35,540 bases of DNA from Acidithiobacillus marinus. GTDB lineage: Bacteria > Pseudomonadota > Gammaproteobacteria > Acidithiobacillales > Acidithiobacillaceae. Position 1 is the stretch's first letter; each line of letters opens with the position of its first letter. The notes beneath the pieces were generated by a model. The model did not search any database, was not told the DNA's origin, and saw nothing but the letters and a program-made list of their open reading frames with translations. Below are positions 25,029 through 34,113 of this stretch, in pieces. The translations under genes and the position numbers were made by a program. The DNA is taken from the NCBI RefSeq assembly GCF_002847505.1, contig NZ_MXAV01000051.1, forward strand, positions 1 to 35,540, read 5' to 3'.

Positions 25029-26225
25029 TCAAGCTTGATGCAAAGCTGTTTCGATCATCGGTACAGCGGTAATCATGGCCACAAAAAAGATGATCACCCC
25101 CATCAGGATGTACATCATATTGCGCGCCAGAGTGGTAATCCGTTCAGAAAGCAGGTCTACGTCTTCAGCCAGGTTGGATGAAAAGAGACGGAGCCCTTCA
25201 ACTACGTCATCGGCACTGCCCGCACGCAAATAGTTGGCCACGGCACCCTGTACAAAACGGGGGAATCCCGCGATAGCGACCGCTCTGGCCGGCTCGCGGC
25301 CGCGTCGCATGGCAATCGCCATGTTTGCCAAGGCAGTGCGGCTATCCATGCGTTTGGCACTTTTGGAAATCAATTCGGCAGCCTCAGCGCGGTTAATGGC
25401 TGCTTCATACAGCAGCGCGTATGAGGCCCAAATCATAGCGTGGTCGCTACGTTCTGAAAGCGCCCGGAAGCTCGGTATTTTATCTCGCACATACGCCCAC
25501 AATGGGCTTCTGATGATGAAAATCAGTAGCGGAACCAGTAATACATAAAGCACGGTGGACACGACGACGTGCGCATCAAAAAAATCGACGAAGGCGTAAA
25601 GTTTTGCGACATACCCGGGAAGTGAAGCATTCGGCAATTGCGCGTAAAAGTGTTGGATTCTCGGGACTGCAAAAACAAAAACGCCCCATATCAAAATGTA
25701 AGAAAAGGAGAGGATAGATAGCGGCTCCAAAAAAACGGCTCGCAGCTTTCTTTTCAGTGAGTAGGTTTGTTGGTACTCGGCCGCCAGATCGCCCAGCCCC
25801 CGGGGTGCATCCCCCGCCTCGCGCAAGGCGCGGATAACGGAAACGTCACGTTTATCGATGCCGGCGTACTGCATGCACCCGTCCACATTGGAGCCATTTT
25901 TTGCGGCAACCACCATCATCGATATAATGACGGACAACACAGAATCCATCGTGAACTCCAGGCTTTCTTCCAGCGCCTGCTCCAGTCCGCTGCCATTTCC
26001 TAATCTTCTTCCCAGTGTTTTGTAGAACTGGGCCATCTCGCGGCCGTCGGCGCTTTTCCGCACGACAAGATCCAGGGAGTCGCTGATGTTGATTTTTATC
26101 TCAATCACGCGCAGTCCTTGCTGGGAAAGCTTGGATTGCGCGGATTCCAAATCCTGCGCCATGACTTTCCCTTCGAAAACGGGGCCGTTTTGTGGTTTGG
26201 CCTGGAAGTGATAAACAAGATTCAA
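25029..26225 (-). CDS. pilR: PilR/GspF-like pilus platform protein
   Basis: A 398-residue inner-membrane protein of the GspF/PilC family, which forms the platform rotated by the PilQ ATPase. It has two related cytoplasmic domains (AQFYKTLGRRLGNGSGLEQALEE and ASYALLYEAAINRAEAAELI). They are separated by membrane segments (LSILSFSYILIWGVFVFAV, VVSTVLYVLLVPLLIFII), with a final helix near the C-terminus (MYILMGVIIFFVAMITAVPM). It is full length and follows pilQ by 11 bases, as in R64. Confidence 0.87.
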   Translation of the reverse strand: MNLVYHFQAKPQNGPVFEGKVMAQDLESAQSKLSQQGLRVIEIKINISDSLDLVVRKSADGREMAQFYKTLGRRLGNGSGLEQALEESLEFTMDSVLSVIISMMVVAAKNGSNVDGCMQYAGIDKRDVSVIRALREAGDAPRGLGDLAAEYQQTYSLKRKLRAVFLEPLSILSFSYILIWGVFVFAVPRIQHFYAQLPNASLPGYVAKLYAFVDFFDAHVVVSTVLYVLLVPLLIFIIRSPLWAYVRDKIPSFRALSERSDHAMIWASYALLYEAAINRAEAAELISKSAKRMDSRTALANMAIAMRRGREPARAVAIAGFPRFVQGAVANYLRAGSADDVVEGLRLFSSNLAEDVDLLSERITTLARNMMYILMGVIIFFVAMITAVPMIETALHQA

Positions 26226-26236
26226 GGAAATCCCCT

Positions 26237-28015
26237 TTAGTCGATATCTTCAAGAGCCACACGCCGTAGCTCATCGATGGAGGTTATTCCCCGGTGTACC
26301 AGCGACATGCCTGTACCCCAGAGGGTGAGGTGTGGTTCTATAGCCGATTCAAGCTCCGTAATGGGGGACTTTCTGGAAACCATCTCCCGCACAGGTCTGG
26401 TGAAATGCAGCAGCTCGTAGATCATGTGTCGGCCCCGGTAGCCTTTGCCATGGCAGATCTCGCAGCCAGCACTGTTATGGCGGTAGATGCTTTGGCCCGG
26501 CTCCAGTTCGACGATTTTTGCAAGCTGCGCCAGGCTGTCCGTTCTTTCGTCCTTAATCTTGCAGTAGCTGCAAAGCTTACGGAGTAGCCTTTGGGCGAGA
26601 ATGCCGTGAAGCGTCGAAGAAACTGCATCCATATCCAGCGATTCACCGGTGGCATCGAGCTTCATATTCCGTAGCCGCTGAATAGCGCTGGCGGCTGATT
26701 TAGTGTGCATGGTGGTAAATACGTTGTGCCCCGTATTGGCCCCATCGAGAGCCACAGCCGTAGTGTCAGCATCGCGGATTTCCCCGTAAAGGATCGTGTC
26801 TGGGTCACGACGCATCAGTGCCTTGAACCAGCGAATCCATGTCTGGGCTTCGCTCTTGTTGCTGTCGAGCACTTTGGCATGATGTTGTGCCCACAAGCCG
26901 ACCAGCAATTCAACGGGATTCTCAATGGTTTGTACGGACTCAGAAAGTGGGTCGATCGTTTTCATGAGCGCATTGAGTGTCGTGGTTTTTCCGGACCCCG
27001 TAGGGCCGGTCACAATCAACATGCCCGCACTTTGTCCTGCGTAGTGCAGCAATCTTTTTTTGGTGAGGTCATCGAAACCAATTTCTTCAAATTCAGTGGT
27101 ATCGTCAGAGACTGAAAGGATACGCACGACTGCGCTTGCCCCTTTTACAGTGGCCGTGATTTCCACGCGGAACTGGTATTTACCTGCTAAAGATGATGGT
27201 ATGGAATCCCCCAGGGTACCTTCTGTGATAACGCCGTCCTGAGAAGCTGTATCCATCCTGATGACCTGGACAATACGATCGTATTCTTTCTCTTCACCTT
27301 CTGCGCCGCGAGGGTTGCGCTCAAGAATGGCAAAGGGTTCCAGCACACCGTCGATGCGGATGAACACCGCTCCGGCTCCATTCGGTAATGGCAAAAAATG
27401 AATATCGGATGCGCCTTGATAACAGGCGTGAACCAGTAAAGCCTGGAGCATTTCTTTATAACGCTCTTCTGACCCTTTTTTGGCTCTCGCCGTGGTAAAA
27501 AGACTTTGGGTATCGAAAAACTCACTGCGAAATATATTTTGAATAACCTTGTTCGCAGCCAGGCACACTTCAATGTTGCGTGTCCGTTTGTGCAGACTAT
27601 TGATGGCTTCCTGCTTTTTTGATGGATGGTTGATGGCAATCAGAACCCGCTCATTCTCGTCAATACCAACCGGGACATAAGGCACGTTGGATTCTTCTGC
27701 GCGAATATCCGGCGCGTAGGCATGCAACAGGTTGGCTTTCACAAAATCCGCTGATTCTGCTGGGAAATAAGGGATTCCAGAGCGTATACTTTCGGCTTTG
27801 ACGACTTTTTCACTGGTCCCGAGTCCCAAGTCGGTAATGCCATCGGCCATATCGATACCCGCGACACGACAATATTCGGAGAGAAACCGAATTTGCTGTG
27901 CATGGAACCCCATAGTAACCAGGGCCTCGTTCAAGTCGCCGGCGCGCCTCTCGGGAACGAGCATGTTTGGGATGCTAAAGCCCTTGCCCTCTTCCCAGGT
28001 CACAAACCCTTTCAT
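26237..28015 (-). CDS. pilQ: PilQ/GspE-type pilus extension ATPase
   Basis: A 592-residue secretion ATPase that powers pilus assembly. Walker A GPTGSGKTTTLNAL is at about residue 336, Walker B is RRDPDTILYGEIRD, and the His box is NTGHNVFTTMHT. A Cys4 zinc site is formed by LCSYCK and GCEICHGKGYRG. The N-terminal third is an N1/N2 region. The catalytic set is complete, in contrast to the pseudo-ATPase at 18446-20239. Its start overlaps the previous stop as ATGA. R64 PilQ is shorter; the extra N-terminal part resembles GspE/PilB. Confidence 0.9.
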   Translation of the reverse strand: MKGFVTWEEGKGFSIPNMLVPERRAGDLNEALVTMGFHAQQIRFLSEYCRVAGIDMADGITDLGLGTSEKVVKAESIRSGIPYFPAESADFVKANLLHAYAPDIRAEESNVPYVPVGIDENERVLIAINHPSKKQEAINSLHKRTRNIEVCLAANKVIQNIFRSEFFDTQSLFTTARAKKGSEERYKEMLQALLVHACYQGASDIHFLPLPNGAGAVFIRIDGVLEPFAILERNPRGAEGEEKEYDRIVQVIRMDTASQDGVITEGTLGDSIPSSLAGKYQFRVEITATVKGASAVVRILSVSDDTTEFEEIGFDDLTKKRLLHYAGQSAGMLIVTGPTGSGKTTTLNALMKTIDPLSESVQTIENPVELLVGLWAQHHAKVLDSNKSEAQTWIRWFKALMRRDPDTILYGEIRDADTTAVALDGANTGHNVFTTMHTKSAASAIQRLRNMKLDATGESLDMDAVSSTLHGILAQRLLRKLCSYCKIKDERTDSLAQLAKIVELEPGQSIYRHNSAGCEICHGKGYRGRHMIYELLHFTRPVREMVSRKSPITELESAIEPHLTLWGTGMSLVHRGITSIDELRRVALEDID

Positions 28016-28563
28016 ACGCCTACGGCCTCCACGCTCATGTTGAAATTGCGGCCGGTGATGGCTACATGGTTAACGGCAAGGCCGATATACTGGAGGTACT
28101 TCACCCACTGCTCGAATTCGTCGATAGTTGACCATTCTCCCTTTATGGTAATTTTCTGGTCTTTCAAACCGGGGTATCCGGGCATGGGGGTGCCCAGGTT
28201 TTTCAGCACGATACCCATGGCGTTATAGCGCCCGCCAAAGACTTTTGCCTGAACGTCGATGCGGCTGATCTTGATGCCAAAGGCCCCACTGGTTCGGTTG
28301 ATATCCTGGACATCCGTGGGCAGTAACTTGGGTAGCGGCTGAGCCATGACTTCCGGTATATCTTTAAGCTGCAACTTCATGCGTGACGCCAACACCATTT
28401 CGTGTGCATTCCGCATCTGCATTGCTCTGGCAGAGGCGAAAGTCGCTTTTGCTTGATGTTGCGCAGAAATCGCGTGATGCAGCAGAATGAAGCCGATGAC
28501 GAATAAAACAGTCGCCGCCAACCCGAAAGCAAGACCTTTGTTTTTAGTGCTTATCGGCTTCAT
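28012..28563 (-). CDS. GspM/PilO-like inner-membrane pilus protein
   Basis: A 183-residue bitopic protein with one N-terminal membrane helix (LAFGLAATVLFVIGFILLHH), a helical linker, and a C-terminal ferredoxin-like domain. The segment KITIKGEWSTIDEFEQWVKY followed by VAITGRNFNMSVEAVGV is typical of GspM and type IVa PilO periplasmic domains. These join the platform and secretin. It occupies the place of pilP in R64 order (pilN-O-P-Q), but the fold pattern is not PilP. The start is the ATG with GAGG 6 bases upstream; an upstream ATG at 28575 is less likely. It overlaps the end of the upstream gene by 20 bases. Confidence 0.65.
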   Translation of the reverse strand: MKPISTKNKGLAFGLAATVLFVIGFILLHHAISAQHQAKATFASARAMQMRNAHEMVLASRMKLQLKDIPEVMAQPLPKLLPTDVQDINRTSGAFGIKISRIDVQAKVFGGRYNAMGIVLKNLGTPMPGYPGLKDQKITIKGEWSTIDEFEQWVKYLQYIGLAVNHVAITGRNFNMSVEAVGV

Positions 28564-29845
28564 AAACGACCTCATATCGTGATCCGGATGGGTTCATATG
28601 CACAGCACTTATACGGTAGCCTTTGGGCGCAGACCGGTGGATTTTTGTCATTAATAATTTTGGCGGCAGCCAGGCCACGGTATCGCCCTGGAGGGCACCG
28701 TCCTTGCTGATGAATGGCGTAACATGGATGATGATGCCATTAGCAGGCTGGTGGTTATTACGGTTGACTCCCCCTACCGCCCCGCTGGACATGGATAAGG
28801 TAGCCAGCTCACCAGGTTGCCACAATTGGCGGGCAGCTGTTATGCCTTTTCCCAGGTTTACCGAACTTTTCGATTCAACAAACCGCACATGCTTTTGCAG
28901 CAGCGCTCTGATTTCACTTTCACCTTTTCCGTTATCTTGCATTGCTTTTTGCATCGCCGAATGCGCTTCGGCCAGTTGGCTTTTTTCAGTCACCAGAAAC
29001 GCACCGGTAGCCAACAAGAATGCTGCACCTGCAGCCATGCCGATACCGCCCCAGTAAGTAGCCGGCTTGCCACCCACCTCCCCGTCTACCGGGTAGGCCA
29101 TGCTAAGCAGTTTTTTACTGGGGATGCTGAGTGAGGATGCCTTCAGCCATGTTTTTGGGATGATGATGTCAATGTCACCATCACCGATCTGCTCTGCCCT
29201 CCGCGCAGCTTCTTCCCTGCCCGCTTCGGAAGCATCGGTACTGACTGCGTACCCCTTGATTTCGCCAGAAGCTTCGACATAGGCGGCTATGGCAATGGAA
29301 TCCACCCCTTCAGCGTAAACCCCAATAATCTGGTCATTCTTCAGGGGTATTTTGTGCGCGCTTTGCGCGACCAGAATGCCGGGTGCCTGCCGCTGGTTCC
29401 ATGTCAAAAGCTCGGCTTTTGTCGTGGCAAAAGCGATCCGACCATAGCTTTTGATGACCGGATTATCATTAAGGATAACCCGCAGTTCGTTTTTGATGGC
29501 CTTGCTGTTTTTCCCTTTCCGCGAAATGCTGAGATCGTTGCCGGTAAAGCGCAGGATGATGGCCTTTTCGGGGATGTGCTCTGGCGTCACGATTTCTGAT
29601 GTTTCAGGGGTGACACGCCAGATATCTACCGTTCCACTGGACAACTCGGCGGCGATATAAACGGGCGTTTTCCCCGGGGTTGTGCCAGACACACGCCTCC
29701 TTCTCGGCGCTTTTGGCATCTTCCCCCCATCATCAATGGGATCATCCAGATCAAGAACATCATCATGATCTGACTCGTCCAGAATAACCGCATCAATTGC
29801 TTCGGCCGGATTGGGGTCCTTTTTTTTGGATTTTCCCCAACGCAT
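28544..29845 (-). CDS. pilO: PilO2/GspL-like type IVb pilus protein
   Basis: A 433-residue protein. A 60-residue acidic and basic N-terminal tail precedes a cytoplasmic domain resembling the PilO2/PilM-like fold (VYIAAELSSGTVDIWRV, AIILRFTGNDLSISRKG). A single membrane helix (WGGIGMAAGAAFLLATGAFLV) leads to a periplasmic region with a beta-strand pair. R64 PilO is about 430 residues and lies between the secretin gene pilN and the next pil genes, exactly as here. Such proteins scaffold the ATPase and platform. Its start overlaps the secretin stop (TAATG). Confidence 0.72.
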   Translation of the reverse strand: MRWGKSKKKDPNPAEAIDAVILDESDHDDVLDLDDPIDDGGKMPKAPRRRRVSGTTPGKTPVYIAAELSSGTVDIWRVTPETSEIVTPEHIPEKAIILRFTGNDLSISRKGKNSKAIKNELRVILNDNPVIKSYGRIAFATTKAELLTWNQRQAPGILVAQSAHKIPLKNDQIIGVYAEGVDSIAIAAYVEASGEIKGYAVSTDASEAGREEAARRAEQIGDGDIDIIIPKTWLKASSLSIPSKKLLSMAYPVDGEVGGKPATYWGGIGMAAGAAFLLATGAFLVTEKSQLAEAHSAMQKAMQDNGKGESEIRALLQKHVRFVESKSSVNLGKGITAARQLWQPGELATLSMSSGAVGGVNRNNHQPANGIIIHVTPFISKDGALQGDTVAWLPPKLLMTKIHRSAPKGYRISAVHMNPSGSRYEVVYEADKH

Positions 29846-31494
29846 TACAGGGCCTCCGAAACCAATGGGTTATATTTTGGTGCCGGAATAATATTCGCGT
29901 GCACCAATATCACCAGCTGACTGGTGGTGCCCTGATCGTTGACGCCTTTGAAGAGATAGCCGAGGCCTGGGATTTGGCCTAAGAGCGGCGTCTGGTTATT
30001 GTCGTTTTCTGAGGACGTTGTGGATGCGCCTCCGATAATCAGCGTCTTGCCGTTGGGAACAATCGACTGCAGATACATTTGCCGTAACTGCTGATCTGGA
30101 GCGTTGATTTTGGTGCCGTCCACATCACCTGTAGTAAATCCGGTGATATTCGAGATTGATGGGACAATTTTGAGGCTGACCAGATGATTACCTAAAATGT
30201 TCGGCACAATCGAAAGGCTCAGGCCATTCACCGCATAGGAGAATGAAGCGCCGGTACTGGTGGTACCGCCAAGCGATGCCACATTGGATTGCACGTCACC
30301 GATGTACGGTACTTTATGCCCGGAAAAGATCGTGGCGGGTGTGTTATTTTCCGCTACCATGGTCGGCTGGCTGATAATGCGCGTGTTGGTTACGTTTTTG
30401 AGGGCGCTGATGACGCCAGAAATAGTATCGCCCGTATAATTGAGATAACTCTGGCTGGTGGATCCCAGAGACCCGTTGATAGAAGCAGCACCATTTGGAG
30501 CTGTTGCAGCCGACAAGGAAACAGGGGATGTCGAACTTGATGAAAGCCCGGGTATTGCGTTGGCAAACCCGAGCCCCATGGCCTGAGTCCCACTAATTTG
30601 AATAATTTTCCCCCAATTGATGCCATATTGCAGGCCATTTTTCAGGGTGACTTCCAGTAGGGCAACGTGTACGGCTACGCGCTTGTCGGCTTGCGCCACG
30701 TAATCCTTGATAAAGGCGTCGGCGCGCGCCAAACCTGTTGCATTGGCGCTCACGCTAATCATGCCGGTTTCTGCGTCCACCTGGACATCGCTACCCTTTC
30801 CGGCAACAGCCTCCAGCTGTTCCTTCAGGTTGCTGGCTTTTTGGTTTTTTGTTTTGCCTTTGATGGTGAAACTGGCATTGAGGGACGACGATCCGCCGCT
30901 GCCGCCGCCACCGCCACCGCCACCGCCAGCCATCCCGCCGCCACCGCCGCTGGAACTGTTTTCGTAGCCGCTGACAGCACTATTACCACCGACCTTATAC
31001 TTGGACTGGCCATTCAACAGTATGCTGGTCGGCACACTGAAAATATAAGTGCCATGCTTGGCAATAATGATCCGCCGCGAGTTGGGTTGAATGATGGCAC
31101 AATAACCGGCCGCCTCCGCCATGGTCCTGATGGCGCTATCGGTGCTTTGTCCATCCACAGAAACAGTAATGGTGCGCGTCGGATCCGCGCCTTGCGCGAA
31201 GAAAACGGAATAGTTTTTCTGCTGGGCGATGGCGTTGATCATCGCGCCCACGGGGGAATCGTTCGCAGACATTTTTACCTGGTCGGCGGGGTTGATGTAT
31301 TGCGACGAAAAGCCTCCGGTATAGGCTTTATCCATAATTTGTACCGATTGTTCCTTTTGCCCTTTTTCAGCCTTTTGGTAAATTGTTTCTTGCTGTTTAG
31401 CTATTTGTTTCATGCTGGGCTGAGCGCAACCGGCAAGTCCTGCGCCGATCACCGCCAGGATAGAGGCCCGCAGAATGAATGTGCTCTTACTCAT
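29845..31494 (-). CDS. pilN: PilN-like outer-membrane lipoprotein secretin
   Basis: A 549-residue lipoprotein with lipobox LAGC (Cys at residue 23). Periplasmic N-domains (VGAMINAIAQQKNYSVFFAQ, ISVSANATGLARADAFIKDY) are separated by a Gly-rich linker around residues 178-200. The secretin core follows (VALLEVTLKNGLQYGINWG, SQPTMVAENNTPATIFSG, QSIVPNGKTLIIGG, TPLLGQIPGLGYLFKG). It is the exit pore of the type IVb pilus, matching R64 PilN and BfpB in size and lipidation. Its start overlaps the preceding stop as ATGA. The Gly linker is coded by a GGT-rich triplet run. Confidence 0.92.
   Translation of the reverse strand: MSKSTFILRASILAVIGAGLAGCAQPSMKQIAKQQETIYQKAEKGQKEQSVQIMDKAYTGGFSSQYINPADQVKMSANDSPVGAMINAIAQQKNYSVFFAQGADPTRTITVSVDGQSTDSAIRTMAEAAGYCAIIQPNSRRIIIAKHGTYIFSVPTSILLNGQSKYKVGGNSAVSGYENSSSGGGGGMAGGGGGGGGGSGGSSSLNASFTIKGKTKNQKASNLKEQLEAVAGKGSDVQVDAETGMISVSANATGLARADAFIKDYVAQADKRVAVHVALLEVTLKNGLQYGINWGKIIQISGTQAMGLGFANAIPGLSSSSTSPVSLSAATAPNGAASINGSLGSTSQSYLNYTGDTISGVISALKNVTNTRIISQPTMVAENNTPATIFSGHKVPYIGDVQSNVASLGGTTSTGASFSYAVNGLSLSIVPNILGNHLVSLKIVPSISNITGFTTGDVDGTKINAPDQQLRQMYLQSIVPNGKTLIIGGASTTSSENDNNQTPLLGQIPGLGYLFKGVNDQGTTSQLVILVHANIIPAPKYNPLVSEAL
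30893..30956. repeat. Triplet repeat coding the secretin poly-glycine linker
   Basis: The plus strand shows runs of CCGCCA and CCACCG triplets. In the secretin gene these read as GGT and GGC codons for a stretch of nine Gly after a run of five. Length changes would stay in frame. Confidence 0.7.
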
Positions 31495-32339
31495 TGATTA
31501 TCCCCACTGAAAGAAACCATGGCATTTTGATTCGTGTAGGGGGTGACGGTGACCACCCTGTTCACGCCCCACATCTGAATCTTGAATTGGGGGTAGGTTT
31601 TTTGAATTTGATTAACTACATCCACCACACTCTTTCCGGAGTATGTCGATGTGAAGTAAGGGGTCATGTCATGGCGATCATTCCAAAGCAGTTTCCAATG
31701 ATGTTTTGCCAGGAATGAACCGAATGAAGCGCTCAGCTGCTCCCCGCCTTTGGCAATGTATACGGGCATGCTTTCCACTTTGTTGATGGTCACATGGAGA
31801 TGTTTTACGGCGTTGCGCTCTAAGGGGGTGATGCGTTGGACAGCCGTACTCGTGTGCGGTTGGTTGTGCGCCACCATTGGTGTCGTGACTTGTTCTTGGT
31901 GTGTTGCCGGGGCCGGCGACACATGGACTGGGAGGGCCGGCAAGGTGTCCGAAGGGTTATTTTTTATTTTCTCTGCGGGTACCGATTTCATGGTGTTTGG
32001 GGTCCGCTGTTGCATGGAGTTGCTGCCTTGCGCACCTTGCAAGTTTGCCAGCGCTGATTGGGCGGCCCCTGCTTCTTGATTTCTGGCCAGGTTATTCAGC
32101 GCCTGCTGCTCTTGTTCTGTGTTCGATACGGGGTGCGCAGCGAATGGTACGGAACCGGGTTGAATCATGACCGGCTCTTCATGGGCAGGAATGTAGACCC
32201 CGCCGATAATTTGGGCCGGCGCTTCCTTGTTTTGGAAAGGAACCGTTGGGCTGTAGTGTTCGGCAAAAGCAGTGACCGGCAGGCAAAAGGTCGAGCCAAA
32301 CAAGGCTAAAAGTGTTATTTTTCGCTGGTTTTTTCCCAT
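31491..32339 (-). CDS. pilL: TcpQ/PilL-like periplasmic pilus protein
   Basis: A 282-residue exported protein with signal peptide KITLLALFGSTFCLPVTAFA. A long Pro/Gln/Ala-rich linker follows. The C-terminal domain of about 90 residues begins near MPVYIAKGGEQLSASFGSFL and contains HHWKLLWNDRHD, VVDVVNQIQKTYPQFKIQMW and VNRVVTVTPY. That pattern fits the TcpQ domain found in the C-terminus of IncI PilL, which helps to localise the secretin. It directly precedes and overlaps the secretin gene, as expected. R64 PilL is a lipoprotein of similar role; no lipobox is seen here. Confidence 0.75.
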   Translation of the reverse strand: MGKNQRKITLLALFGSTFCLPVTAFAEHYSPTVPFQNKEAPAQIIGGVYIPAHEEPVMIQPGSVPFAAHPVSNTEQEQQALNNLARNQEAGAAQSALANLQGAQGSNSMQQRTPNTMKSVPAEKIKNNPSDTLPALPVHVSPAPATHQEQVTTPMVAHNQPHTSTAVQRITPLERNAVKHLHVTINKVESMPVYIAKGGEQLSASFGSFLAKHHWKLLWNDRHDMTPYFTSTYSGKSVVDVVNQIQKTYPQFKIQMWGVNRVVTVTPYTNQNAMVSFSGDNQ

Positions 32340-32360
32340 TTTTCAGGTTCCTCCTGAGTG

Positions 32361-33791
32361 CTAAACTGGTTTTATCGCGCATTCTACTACTATTTCGTTC
32401 TGAATATCTACAATATATTGCGGCCATTTCCATTCTATACATACCACATTATAAAGGGTAGTTTTGCTTGTTTTGTACGAAAAAAGCCCTAAGTCTCCGG
32501 TTTCTTTGCCTTTTATCTTCGTGATAAGCAGGCCTTCCTTGGTCATGCTCCGCAAAATCATCTTGGCATCACTGTTGAGCATTTCTCCACTGGGCTTATC
32601 AAGCCCCATGACACCCGCATTTTCTGCTGCTTCGATCATGTGGGACGCGAAAGTTACCGCGTCCACAAAAACCATGTCCTTGTATCCATTGTTTATCTGA
32701 GCCTTTTTGGAACCGGATTTTTTTCCGATTTTCAGCTTTTCCATCAGCGTTTCAATGCTGGATTCCATTATTCTGGCTAGAATTTGCTCGTCAATAGCGA
32801 TTATTCCTGCCTGATCCGGTGCGTTGAACGATGGGGCGCTGCCTTCCTGGCGCTCACGCTCACTGACCTTACTTCGTTGGTTGGTGCTCTCCCGACCGGT
32901 CACGAACATATCGGCGACCCGGACAAGTTTTACGGCCGTATCAACAACAACGCCGGTGACAACAGGATTGTCTCCGTTCAAGAGTATCGCTGCCGACTTT
33001 TCCAACGCCTTACGTGTTTCCATATCTATGCGCCAAAATGCACTGATGGAGCGCATTACCACCAGGCCGAGTTGCTCATGGCGATTGCTTGTTTTTATCC
33101 ATGCCCCATTTTTTTGCCTGTATGCGATGATTTTCCCCGCATCGTGCGTAAGCGCGAGACAGCGTGTAACCTGCGCGGTAGGTGTGTTTTGGTCAAAGTT
33201 GTTTCTTTTGAGACTTCTTGCGGTGTGTTTCCAGACTTCAATACTGTGCTGGTATAGATTGCTGCCGTGATATCCGCTGACATCCGTGGGCCAATCACGA
33301 TGCTCGTAGAGTATCCCCAGCAATTCCTGCTCATAATCGGTTGCCCATTCCGGTGTTTTTATATGTCCTTTTGCTTTTCTCAACTTGATGGACTGATCGC
33401 TCATGTCGTAGGCCGTTTTGATACCGTGAAACCTCAACTCAGTGGCCACATAGTCACTGTCATCACCACCAACACGATCAAATACGGAGGATTGTCTGGA
33501 TGAAACTTCGTTGTTCTCAACTCGTTGGGCATACCTGTACAACGAATAGGCTGAAACGAACCCTGCGAGTGCGATCGGTGCCGCTATAAACGCACCGTGA
33601 AAAAAATCTGTGACAATCCATGTAATGGTCCCTATGGATTGATTCATGCCTATGGTTTTCACGACGGCATTCGCATTCCCTGCTCCACTTAATACCGTGA
33701 CATACTCGATATAGTGCAAAGGGGCTAATATCCATAAACCAACCACTACGGCGACAATGGCTACCCAGAACACCCAGAAAATGCGAAACAT
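32361..33791 (-). CDS. Membrane-anchored HD-domain protein (TraI_2/MobH-like)
   Basis: A 476-residue protein. Two membrane segments lie at about residues 4-24 (FWVFWVAIVAVVVGLWIL) and 62-85 (FFHGAFIAAPIALAGFVSAY). An HD phosphohydrolase-like domain follows, with GSNLYQHSIEVWKH (His182), ALTHDAGKIIAY (His216-Asp217) and NRHEQLG (His239). The C-terminal 70 residues look like a winged-helix domain. HD domains with a GGLxxHSLEVA-like motif occur in MobH/TraI_2 relaxases, but those are usually larger and lack this anchor. The neighbours are pil genes. Metal binding is likely from the motifs; relaxase, nucleotidase or regulatory function cannot be decided by reading. Confidence 0.65.
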   Translation of the reverse strand: MFRIFWVFWVAIVAVVVGLWILAPLHYIEYVTVLSGAGNANAVVKTIGMNQSIGTITWIVTDFFHGAFIAAPIALAGFVSAYSLYRYAQRVENNEVSSRQSSVFDRVGGDDSDYVATELRFHGIKTAYDMSDQSIKLRKAKGHIKTPEWATDYEQELLGILYEHRDWPTDVSGYHGSNLYQHSIEVWKHTARSLKRNNFDQNTPTAQVTRCLALTHDAGKIIAYRQKNGAWIKTSNRHEQLGLVVMRSISAFWRIDMETRKALEKSAAILLNGDNPVVTGVVVDTAVKLVRVADMFVTGRESTNQRSKVSERERQEGSAPSFNAPDQAGIIAIDEQILARIMESSIETLMEKLKIGKKSGSKKAQINNGYKDMVFVDAVTFASHMIEAAENAGVMGLDKPSGEMLNSDAKMILRSMTKEGLLITKIKGKETGDLGLFSYKTSKTTLYNVVCIEWKWPQYIVDIQNEIVVECAIKPV

Positions 33792-34052
33792 TCAGGAATT
33801 TTGGTCTTTAACGAAAAGATTGTACGTGTAAGAAAGGCAGCCGTTATTGATGTCACCCATCCATCCGTGTGCGCTACCGCCTACCTGAGTCGAGGCCGCA
33901 TCAGCGAGATCTGACACAATACCGGTGGTGAAAGTAACGGGTCGGCATGCTTCGATGGGTCGATAGTCCGGTGTCGCTTGCCAAATGCTGTAAGCATAGA
34001 TGACCACCAGTACGGCAAACAGCAAACCTAACCATTCACTTACTGCGCGCAT
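33792..34052 (-). CDS. Small membrane or secreted protein of the pil operon
   Basis: An 86-residue protein with an N-terminal hydrophobic segment (WLGLLFAVLVVIYAYSIW). The mature part has two cysteines (IEACRPV and NNGCLSY) that could form a disulfide outside the cytoplasm. An AAGGAG ribosome site lies 6 bases upstream. Its stop directly abuts the HD-protein start. No family recognised; small proteins of similar layout occur early in pil operons. Confidence 0.7.
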   Translation of the reverse strand: MRAVSEWLGLLFAVLVVIYAYSIWQATPDYRPIEACRPVTFTTGIVSDLADAASTQVGGSAHGWMGDINNGCLSYTYNLFVKDQNS

Positions 34053-34082
34053 GGCATTCTCCTTGGTATCTGAGGTTATGGT

Positions 34083-34105
34083 GTGGGGCGGGTTTTCCGC
34101 CCCAT
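34083..34105 (-). terminator. GC-rich hairpin inside the pil operon
   Basis: GGGGCGG (34085-34091) pairs with CCGCCCC (34097-34103) around a 5-base loop, with further A-T pairing outside. It lies 10 bases past the stop of the hydrophilic protein gene. No T-run follows on the transcribed strand, so an mRNA-stabilising or attenuating hairpin is as likely as a terminator. Confidence 0.4.
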
Positions 34106-34113
34106 ATTACGGA

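Noticed and set aside
30667-31497. Plus-strand 276-residue open frame opposite the secretin gene
   Set aside because: The secretin on the minus strand is unmistakable; the long opposite frame reflects codon bias and the Gly-rich run.
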